Assembly (NCBI GenBank): GCA_021295955.1
Contig: JAGWBJ010000008.1
Span: 1 to 64,000, forward strand
Direction: 5' to 3'
Length of the DNA: 64,000 bases
Origin: Dehalococcoidia bacterium
GTDB lineage: Bacteria; Chloroflexota; Dehalococcoidia; Lucifugimonadales; JAGWBF01
Numbering within the stretch: position 1 is the stretch's first letter; each line of letters starts with the position of its first letter. Shown here piece by piece: positions 7,482 to 14,304 of the stretch. Position numbers and translations under genes: made by a program. The notes under the pieces are model-generated. The model was given only the letters and a program-made list of their open reading frames with translations, was not told the origin of the DNA and did no database searches.

Positions 7482-8567
7482 CTATCGCCATCGTCGCCAT
7501 TCACCCCATTCAGGGGAACGCAAGAAGATTGTCTGCGGAAATCGGCTCCAAGAATCATAATCAGGGTCTCGGTAATGGTCTTCATCTTCCAGGACATCAA
7601 TGAAGCGTATGGCCTTACGTGCCAAGCTCAAGAGATTGTAGTTCGCTGGATTCGGTAAAGCGTCGCCTTCGTCCTTTATCCTGACCCGATACTCATCCCA
7701 AGTCCTCCTCTCGCGATCGACGCTTCCCTCCATTTCCAAGATGGCCCGTGTCAGTCCCCCAAGCTCCATGAGTGATGGCCCCGTGATTCTAATAGTTTGG
7801 GTGCATTGATCGGCCAGCTCCTCGAACGTAGTGAAGACCCACCGCAGGGAGCCGTACGAATCGATACCCTTAGAGAACACCTCCCTTTCCAGAGGCCGAT
7901 GTTCTGTGAGCCTCAGAATCAATTTGTGGGCTTCCGTGTAGTCCTGTGGACGGCGCTGAGAGTCATGACCACCTTGCCGTCCTGGGTGGTCGAACCATTG
8001 CTGTGCGGTAACCAAGACAGCGTATTTGGCCCCGTTGTGAAGTCGTCGAATAAACCACTCAAGGAGCTTAGGCGTCTGGGCGCGGCCCATGTCCGCAATG
8101 TCGTCAGGATTGGCGACTGATGTTGAGCTCCCGTCACGAACATACACTGTGTTAGCGACGACTCTCCCGTAATTCTCCGATGCATAAACTGGACGATCCT
8201 GAATTGGAATCCTAAACACTCCAATTTTATTGTCGTCGACTTGGAATGGCATATAGCTAAACTCTGCTGCTCTGTTTGTCTTGCCATTCACGAATTGGTG
8301 CAGTGAAGCGTCCTCCCAGTGCCGATCAACTCCTACCACGTTGCTCCTGCCGCCCTTGACCTCTTCCACGCCCACCAGGATGTACGCGGTCTTGTAGCGG
8401 TTGGCGTTGACCATGGCAAGGATGTCCTTCAGGAGCTCGCTCTTTACCTCCGCGGTCTCCTTTTCGAAGGGGTACTGTTCTCCCTTGAAGTCCAGTGTAG
8501 GCCCTTCATCCATATCCAAGAGAGCCTCTAGTATTTCGTTGTTGAAGGATGCGTCTTGCATGGTCAT
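7482..8567 (-). CDS. AlbA_2 (Schlafen-type) domain protein
   Basis: A 361-residue protein. Residues about 10-150 show the AlbA_2/Schlafen core: an acidic Glu/Asp followed by LDFKGE, then LLKDILAMVNANRYKTAYILVGVEE and, after a gap, VVGVD. Proteins of this family are putative nucleic-acid-binding regulators, ATP-binding proteins or RNases, and some act in phage defence; which applies here is not known. The C-terminal 200 residues are not recognised. The local base composition is clearly lower in GC than the flanking housekeeping genes. It heads a minus-strand pair with the antitoxin-like gene. The start is either the ATG at 8567 or the ATG 6 nt later; no good ribosome site is visible. Confidence 0.7.
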   Translation of the reverse strand: MTMQDASFNNEILEALLDMDEGPTLDFKGEQYPFEKETAEVKSELLKDILAMVNANRYKTAYILVGVEEVKGGRSNVVGVDRHWEDASLHQFVNGKTNRAAEFSYMPFQVDDNKIGVFRIPIQDRPVYASENYGRVVANTVYVRDGSSTSVANPDDIADMGRAQTPKLLEWFIRRLHNGAKYAVLVTAQQWFDHPGRQGGHDSQRRPQDYTEAHKLILRLTEHRPLEREVFSKGIDSYGSLRWVFTTFEELADQCTQTIRITGPSLMELGGLTRAILEMEGSVDRERRTWDEYRVRIKDEGDALPNPANYNLLSLARKAIRFIDVLEDEDHYRDPDYDSWSRFPQTIFLRSPEWGEWRRWR

Positions 8568-8695
8568 GATGTGTCTGCTCTATCCGTCCCGGCCCATCCG
8601 GTGTTCAACGCCTGCGCTTACCCCGCTGATAGGTTCGTACTGCACCTTTAGGCACAGGCCGTTGAGTGACCTGTCGCCGATAGTTGTACCACGCG

Positions 8696-8990
8696 TTATG
8701 TTAGTCCGACCAGAATAGGAAGAGGTTTGGCAGGCAGCAAGGTTTCGGGCGCCGGCGGCCTGTAGCCCAGGGAGCTGTGCGGCCTGACCCGGTTGTAGGT
8801 CTGCCTGTACCGCTCCGGCAGGACCCTCAACTCCGCCGGAGCCACTGTCAGGTTGGTGCAGAGGAGAGCCTAGGTGTCGAGTTCTCCCTTGGGGTCCCGG
8901 ACTAAGACCCAGAGGATGGGCATAGGCGGCTTGCCACAGTGATACCAGGCCGCCGTTTGGGAAGCTGTCGTCCGGCGTAGGTATGGGGTA
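8696..8990 (-). pseudogene. fused remnants of two unrelated transposases
   Basis: Read on the minus strand, one frame gives AAWYHCGKPPMPILWVLVRD followed by PKGELDT, a TAG stop, then ALLCTN. This resembles the catalytic core of a DDE transposase of the kind that reads 'WVLVRDPxGxFxPQALLCTD'. The same frame then passes into YRQTYNRVRPHSSLGYRPPA, the typical C-terminus of an IS3-family integrase, and ends at the TAA at 8696-8698. There is an internal stop, neither parent is complete and no terminal repeats were recognised, so this is IS debris. Confidence 0.7.
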
Positions 8991-9027
8991 GACGACGGCG
9001 GCCTTGCCGGGCTTGAATCCCGTCTTG

Positions 9028-9213
9028 TCAACTGCGCATGGACTCCACCTGCTTCGCTTCAGAGTCGCTCACAATTCGGAAGACGGTGTACTGGGGAGCA
9101 TCCTTGGCACGGCCCCGTACCGCCTTACGACCATTTTTCAGAGTTACTACACTGGGTTCCAGAATCTCGCACGTCCTGCGCAGCGCCAAGCAGTAGGCAG
9201 TCAGTCCTTCCAT
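9028..9213 (-). CDS. DUF5679-like small protein lacking its zinc cysteines
   Basis: A 61-residue protein beginning MEGLTAYC and containing EPSVVTLKNGRKAV and YTVFRI. This is the frame of the DUF5679 zinc-ribbon family, which normally reads 'AYCxxC...VTLKNGRPA..GxCPxCGTxxFRI'. Here the second Cys of the first pair and the whole second CPxC pair are replaced (GRAKDAPQYTVF). A good Shine-Dalgarno (GGAGGTGTCCC) precedes the ATG at 9213, so it may be expressed. It is the last of three small minus-strand genes (9972 to 9028). Function unknown. Confidence 0.5.
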   Translation of the reverse strand: MEGLTAYCLALRRTCEILEPSVVTLKNGRKAVRGRAKDAPQYTVFRIVSDSEAKQVESMRS

Positions 9214-9264
9214 GGGACACCTCCATCGATCTGTTGGCCTTTCCTCTAGCCTTGCCTTCGTCCT

Positions 9265-9768
9265 CTACAAGGCATAAGGGCCATTTTGCCCGGCATGTTC
9301 CTCCTGTCCACGTCGGGCTGGGGCTAAAGCAACGACATCATGGTCCAAGTACTCTTTAATCAACTCGTTAGCCTGGCCAATGGCCTGGTCCAGGGCGTTG
9401 CGGGCAGATTCTGGTTGGGCATGGGTGTCTTGAAACCCCAGCGACTGCTCACGGCCGCCTCGTACTATCAACTGGACCTCCTCCCAGTCCTGGGCCAGAT
9501 GCCGCAACTGATGCACCACCCGGTCCCACCGTCTGGGACTGGTCACCAAGCACAGGGCGTAAGCCGTTCCACCAGTGGTCTCCCACCAGTCTGGCAACTC
9601 CGGGTGACCTTCACAGGAGGAGAGGGTTTCTACCAGATCGGTCTGGTTTAGCGTCCACACCAACTCCCTGACCCCTGGTTCCAACTGCTCGTAGTCCAGG
9701 AACCAGGGGTGCATCGCCTGGACATCAGCGAAAGTCGGACGGAGTACCGCTTGTTTGAACCACCACAT
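9265..9768 (-). CDS. hypothetical protein with SCEGH motif
   Basis: A 167-residue protein with many Trp residues and the striking segment VETLSSCEGHPELPDWWE at about residues 46-63. Similar 'SCEGHP' strings are recalled from uncharacterised small proteins, but no function is known to me. The rest is mixed alpha/beta with no signal peptide or membrane helix. The start is strong: AGGAGG sits just before the ATG at 9768, and the stop of the upstream 64-residue gene lies only 9 nt away. The two are evidently one operon. Confidence 0.6.
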   Translation of the reverse strand: MWWFKQAVLRPTFADVQAMHPWFLDYEQLEPGVRELVWTLNQTDLVETLSSCEGHPELPDWWETTGGTAYALCLVTSPRRWDRVVHQLRHLAQDWEEVQLIVRGGREQSLGFQDTHAQPESARNALDQAIGQANELIKEYLDHDVVALAPARRGQEEHAGQNGPYAL

Positions 9769-9777
9769 AATGCCTCC

Positions 9778-9972
9778 TCAGGAGCCGTCGATCTCAGGCA
9801 CTTGCAAGGCATCGTACTGTTGTTTACTAACAAATCTAACGAGTTTGGTGCCGCTTTCTTCCCCGGTAACGGCATAGGTATGTTTGCCGTTCTTCTGCAC
9901 CATGGTGCGTTTCCTGAGGCCGCTCTCTGGTATATCCACCTTTCGCCTGGTCTTCACGTTATAGAACTCCAT
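9778..9972 (-). CDS. hypothetical 64-residue basic protein
   Basis: A small protein with MEFYNVKTRRKVDIPESGLR at the N-terminus and TKLVRFVSKQQYDAL near the C-terminus. Both parts look like a compact beta-rich fold. I recall similar short proteins in related genomes but cannot assign a family. GAGGTG precedes the ATG at 9972. It is first in a three-gene minus-strand run with the SCEGH protein and the DUF5679-like protein. Confidence 0.55.
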   Translation of the reverse strand: MEFYNVKTRRKVDIPESGLRKRTMVQKNGKHTYAVTGEESGTKLVRFVSKQQYDALQVPEIDGS

Positions 9973-10527
9973 GTCTCACCTCGCCCATCGATATTCAAGC
10001 TCGAATTCGCCACTGGATTCCTAGTCATCGCTTCCCAGCTTTTCAGTCAGAACGTATTACCATCCTCCTTGTTAGTAATGGTCATAACAGCACGCTACCA
10101 ATTAATATGTCATCCCATTACCGCGGGGGGCTTATGCGCTCATTGATTTATTGGTCTAATGATATTATGTCGCAAAAGACTCGCATGTGTGAGAGTAGCG
10201 TTTTTCTCGGGGGCTGTCAAGTCAGTGCAGTCGGCGTCTCCGTCTCCTCATTGATATGCAATCTCATTAAACCGGGGCTTCAACTCCGGAGTCTTGCACT
10301 CCTAGCGAGAGAATAGTGGTAGCCGACTGGCGCCGCTGAGGGCTGAGCCGGTCCCCGGAAGCCGTCGGTTGCTAACATAGGAACATTCAAGTACAATTGG
10401 CTGCCGACATCGCCGGCCCCTCTACGTCATGGGGTGACTCCCGCCTGCGCGGGAGTGACGGAAACGGGCCGAGCCGGTATCCAGCGGTAGGCGCATGGAC
10501 TCCCCGTCTGCGCCGGCAGGGTAGGTA
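9973..10527. other. AT-rich intergenic region bounding the accessory island
   Basis: 555 nt without a convincing gene. Roughly 10040-10280 is markedly AT-rich for this chromosome and probably holds the promoter of the minus-strand trio, though no box pair is clear. A palindromic repeat (CTCCCGC, 4 nt, GCGGGAG; about 10434-10459) marks the return to high-GC sequence. No copy of the tRNA-Lys 3' end was found here. Confidence 0.5.
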
Positions 10528-11574
10528 ATGGGTTTCTTCGCCGCCCTCGGAAGAGTGTTGACCGCGTGGTACGTCGTCGTGCCCGCCGTGGCCGGTCTCG
10601 GCATAGCGGCGGGCGTGCTAATATTCGTCTACGCCTTCCCGGGGAAACCCAAGATCGGCGTGATCCACGTGCCCTACACCGTCATCAACGAGCTGTCGGC
10701 CTACGGCATCACCGAACAACTCCACTACGCCCTCCGGGACGACTCCATCAAGGCCGTCGTAATCAAGCTCAACAGCCCGGGCGGCACCGCGACCGCCAGC
10801 GAACGCCTGTACCTGGAGACCCGCGCGCTCCGGGAGAAGAAGCCCGTCGTCGTGGTCATGAACGACCTGGTGGCCAGCGGCGGCTTCCTGATGGCCATGG
10901 GCGCCTCCTACCTGTACGCGCAGCCGTCGTCCATCACGGGAAACGTGGGCGTGGTCTCCCGCATCGGGCCCTTCATCCCGTCCATCCCCAGCGAGTCCGT
11001 GGTGTTCAGCGGGCCCCACAAGCTCGACGGGGGCACAAGGAGGGAGTGGATCGCCTCCACGGACCGCCTGAAAGGGAGGTTCGTCCAGATAGTCGTCACC
11101 GAACGGGGCGACAGGCTCAACATTTCGGGGGACGAGCTGGCCAAGGGCAGCACCTACTACGGGACGGAAGCCGTAACCCTGGGCCTGGCCGACGAGATCG
11201 GCACCGACAGTCATGCCATCGAAAAGGCCGGGGAGCTGGCGGGAATCTCCCGCTACGACCTGGTGGACGTGAACCTGGAGGTGCAGCGGGAATTCTTCGA
11301 AAGCCTGCGGCGGGTCCTCGAGCCCCTGGAGACCGGGGGAGACTCCGATCTTGCCGACGCCCTGGCCCTGCTGGCAAGGGACTCCAAGGGCGGAGACACG
11401 CTCCCGGACGCGTCCGGAGCGGAGCCCCACGCCGGCGTGCCGACGCTCCAGCACCTGCGAAGGCTGATGCTCTACGGCACGCTGGACATGGGCCAGGAGG
11501 ACCCCATCCCGGATTTCCCCATGGAGATAGGGCGCCCCAACGCCTATTACCTGTACGTGGGACATGGCCCGTAA
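10528..11574 (+). CDS. S49 signal peptide peptidase-like membrane serine protease
   Basis: A 348-residue SppA/ClpP-fold protease. One N-terminal membrane anchor spans about residues 11-37 (AWYVVVPAVAGLGIAAGVLI). The S49 core follows: KAVVIKLNSPGG, the nucleophile Ser in VASGGF (about residue 118) and the probable catalytic Lys in DRLKGRF (about residue 179). The C-terminal 90 residues are acidic and unlike classical SppA. The peptidase acts in or at the membrane on signal peptides or membrane proteins. The stop overlaps the next start by 11 nt, so the downstream DUF4350-like gene is translationally coupled. Confidence 0.85.
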   Translation: MGFFAALGRVLTAWYVVVPAVAGLGIAAGVLIFVYAFPGKPKIGVIHVPYTVINELSAYGITEQLHYALRDDSIKAVVIKLNSPGGTATASERLYLETRALREKKPVVVVMNDLVASGGFLMAMGASYLYAQPSSITGNVGVVSRIGPFIPSIPSESVVFSGPHKLDGGTRREWIASTDRLKGRFVQIVVTERGDRLNISGDELAKGSTYYGTEAVTLGLADEIGTDSHAIEKAGELAGISRYDLVDVNLEVQREFFESLRRVLEPLETGGDSDLADALALLARDSKGGDTLPDASGAEPHAGVPTLQHLRRLMLYGTLDMGQEDPIPDFPMEIGRPNAYYLYVGHGP

Positions 11575-12871
11575 GCTGGGAATACTGGCCCTGCTGCCCT
11601 TGTTTGCCGCCGCCGCCTTCGCGGGAGTGTACTTCTCCTACTACCGGGGCGGCTACGACGAGCCGGCGCCGGGGCAGATTCCCTATCACCAGATAACCTC
11701 GCCCAGCGTCGCCTCGGGCGGTTTCGTGGACTCGCCCACGGCCCAGGTCAGGAGGGGCCTCCTGCTGGTCGACGCCCTGCACCGAAACGCCTTCTCGGAA
11801 AACGAGCTCGTCACCCTCAGCACGCGTGTAGCCAACCGGGGATATGACGTGGAGTTCATCGGCGCCTTTGACTACTTCGAGCGGGATGGCCGGCTGCCCC
11901 AGCTCGAGGAGAAGCTGCGGCGGGCCGACAGCCTGGCGGTCATCGTTCCCCAAGCCCCGTACTCCGACGCGGAGGCGGCCCTGGTGGAGCGGTTCGTGCG
12001 GAAGGGCGGAAAGCTGCTGCTGGTCTCCGACCCGACTCGCCAGGAGCACATCAACACCCTGGCCGAGAGGTTCGGCCTGAGCTTCCAGCCGGACTACCTC
12101 TACAACATGAAGGAGTACGACCTGAACTTCCAGAACATCATCATCAGGGAGTTCCAGCCCCACGAGCTCACCTCCGGCGTGGACGCCATAACCCTGTATA
12201 CCGCCGGGTCCATCCGGTCGTCGGGCCCCGGCCTGGCGTTTCCCGACTCCAACACCAGGTCCTCGCTGGTGGACACCACCGAGGGTCTCCATCCCATCGC
12301 CTGGGGCGACCGCCGCAACGTGCTGGCCATCGCCGACTTCACCTTCCTGATACCTCCCCACAACTCCCTGCTGGACAACGACAGGCTGGTGTCCAACATC
12401 GCCGACTATCTCACCTCCAGCGAGCGGGAGTACGAGCTGGCCGACTTCCCCCACTTCTACGAGGTCGGTCCCGAAGCGGGCTTGGACATCCTGCTGGGCG
12501 AGGCGTCTCTCTGGGACATAGGCGTCGAGATGAAGAACGGCCTGGCCGCCTACGGGATGTCGGCCCGGATTCGCGGGACCGAAGACCTGAGCCGGGACAC
12601 CGTGTTCCTGGGACTGTACGACGACGCCCTTCCCATGAGCCGGTACCTCCAGGCCGCCGGAGTACGTATCGACGACACCCTTGGCACTCCCTTCGCTCCG
12701 GACCTGGACCTGGAGGGGACGTCCGTTACCGTGCTGGACCAGAACCAGGACCGGCACGTCCTGGTGGTCCTGGCGGACACGTCGGAGACCCTGGCCGGCG
12801 CGGCGGCCCGTTTGCTCGTTGGCGAATTCAGAGGTGACCTGGTGAGTGACTTCGTGGGGGTAAGCAAGTAG
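11564..12871 (+). CDS. DUF4350-like membrane-anchored protein
   Basis: A 435-residue protein with one N-terminal hydrophobic anchor (LGILALLPLFAAAAFAGVYF, residues 5-24) and a large extracytoplasmic or cytoplasmic Rossmann-like part. RRGLLLVDALHRNAFSENEL, a central KLLLVSDPTR stretch and the later AIADFTFLIPPHNSLLDNDR fit the DUF4350/GldG-like fold that contains a glutamine-amidotransferase-like core. Catalytic residues are not evident. It overlaps the S49 protease by 11 nt and is followed 3 nt later by a lipoprotein gene. An envelope complex is a fair inference; the exact role is unknown. Confidence 0.6.
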   Translation: MARKLGILALLPLFAAAAFAGVYFSYYRGGYDEPAPGQIPYHQITSPSVASGGFVDSPTAQVRRGLLLVDALHRNAFSENELVTLSTRVANRGYDVEFIGAFDYFERDGRLPQLEEKLRRADSLAVIVPQAPYSDAEAALVERFVRKGGKLLLVSDPTRQEHINTLAERFGLSFQPDYLYNMKEYDLNFQNIIIREFQPHELTSGVDAITLYTAGSIRSSGPGLAFPDSNTRSSLVDTTEGLHPIAWGDRRNVLAIADFTFLIPPHNSLLDNDRLVSNIADYLTSSEREYELADFPHFYEVGPEAGLDILLGEASLWDIGVEMKNGLAAYGMSARIRGTEDLSRDTVFLGLYDDALPMSRYLQAAGVRIDDTLGTPFAPDLDLEGTSVTVLDQNQDRHVLVVLADTSETLAGAAARLLVGEFRGDLVSDFVGVSK

Positions 12872-12874
12872 TTC

Positions 12875-14272
12875 ATGAAGGTACGATTTGGCTCCCGTAT
12901 TCTGCTGCTCTTGGCGTCGCTGCTGCTGGCCTCGTTGGTCGCTTGCGACGAACCCGGCGACGCCCAACCGGTGGCGTTGCCCACGGAGTCGCCCTCCGGC
13001 CGGGCCGCCGAGCCCCTGTCCCCCGGCGACCGGATGGCGATGGACGAGTTCGCGAGTCAACTCCAGACCGTCGATGAGGAGTGGGACGGGTTCCAGCAGG
13101 AGTTCGACGGATGGCGCGCCGGGCTGACCCCTTGCCACAGAAGCTCGGTGCACGAGGCCCTGCAGGAGTTTGCCGTGGGCTTCGCCGGTGTGACCGAGCA
13201 GGCCGGTGACCTTCCCAGGACCACCGTCACCCGGGAGCTTGCGGACATACTCATCACGGCGGCCGAGGAGGAAGAGGCGGCCTTCCGCCAGCTCCGAGAC
13301 CGCTGGCAGCCCGACAACCTCTCCCTTTTCGAGCTGGTGGAGCAGCGGCGCTCCGATGCGGCCCGGGCCCAGAGGAACGTGGAAGACATGATGCTGGAGC
13401 TGGAGGAGGAGCTGGAGAAGGCCGGCGACCCCGAGGAGAGGGAGGCGCTGAAGGAGTTCTCCGACGCCCTGGATGCCCTCAAGGACGACTGGGACAAGTT
13501 CCACGACGACTACGCCGAGCTCCAAAAGGACGCCCGCCGCATGGAAGCGGCTTCGGTCCTCGCCCGGCTGGAGCGGCTTGTTTCACAGTTCGAAGGCATA
13601 GTCGAAACCGCGGGCGAGCTGCCTTCGGCGGACGCCACAGAGGACATGGCCGAGGCTCTCGAAGAGGCGGCCGAGGCCGAGCTCGACGCCCTGTTCGCGG
13701 TGAACGACGCGCTGCTGGCCCAGGCCCCCCCCGGCTTCCCCGACACCGGAGCCCCCCGGCCCTCGCCGGGCGCCGCGGGCTCCTCCCTGGACCTGATGGA
13801 CGCCGTCATAGAGGAGAGCGAAGACGTCCTGAAAGACGCCAGCCGGAGGACCAAGACCCTGGTCGACGACGACCCGGAAGAGAACCTGGCCGAGGTCAAG
13901 GAGTTCGACGACAGCCACAAGGACCTCCTGGCAGAGTGGGACGCCTTCCACCAGCGCTACAACGACTGGCGCAAGACCGACGGCGGGTGCGGCCGGACCG
14001 AGGTGCTCCAGTCCCTGGACCGGTTCAACCTGCGCATGGGCGAGCTTGGCCGCAGCGTCCGGAGTCTTCCCCAGTCCAGCTACCTGCTGCCCATGTACAA
14101 CCTGCTGGTCGAGGCGGCTGCCAGGGAGGAGGGGGCCATACGCGCTCTCCGCAACTCCTGGCGGCCCTTTACCGTTGACGCATTCAAAGCCGTGGACCAG
14201 GAACGGCTCAACGCCAACAGGCTGCGCCGCCAAGCGGATACCGGCCTGCAGGAGCTCCGCGACCGGTCCTGA
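12875..14272 (+). CDS. lipoprotein with three internal alpha-helical repeats
   Basis: A 465-residue exported lipoprotein. The signal peptide ends in a lipobox, LVAC, with Cys24. The mature part consists of three diverged units of about 120-140 residues, each starting with an 'F..L..W..F...Y..W' helix: EEWDGFQQEFDGWR (about 68), DDWDKFHDDYAEL (about 201) and AEWDAFHQRYNDWR (about 350). Each continues with similar acidic helices. Units 1 and 3 both keep a Cys near 'TPCHRSSV' and 'GGCGRTEV'. It is coupled to the DUF4350-like gene (3-nt gap). No known family is recognised; coiled-coil-like scaffolding at the cell surface is a guess. Confidence 0.65.
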   Translation: MKVRFGSRILLLLASLLLASLVACDEPGDAQPVALPTESPSGRAAEPLSPGDRMAMDEFASQLQTVDEEWDGFQQEFDGWRAGLTPCHRSSVHEALQEFAVGFAGVTEQAGDLPRTTVTRELADILITAAEEEEAAFRQLRDRWQPDNLSLFELVEQRRSDAARAQRNVEDMMLELEEELEKAGDPEEREALKEFSDALDALKDDWDKFHDDYAELQKDARRMEAASVLARLERLVSQFEGIVETAGELPSADATEDMAEALEEAAEAELDALFAVNDALLAQAPPGFPDTGAPRPSPGAAGSSLDLMDAVIEESEDVLKDASRRTKTLVDDDPEENLAEVKEFDDSHKDLLAEWDAFHQRYNDWRKTDGGCGRTEVLQSLDRFNLRMGELGRSVRSLPQSSYLLPMYNLLVEAAAREEGAIRALRNSWRPFTVDAFKAVDQERLNANRLRRQADTGLQELRDRS

Positions 14273-14304
14273 ACGTTTCATAAGCACTCTCGGGAGGCTC
14301 GTTT

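Noticed and set aside
7150-10527. attL/attR pair around the tRNA-Lys island
   Set aside because: I looked for a copy of the tRNA 3' end (TTCGAATCCCAGCCGGC) up to 10527 and saw none. Integration at the tRNA remains only suggestive.
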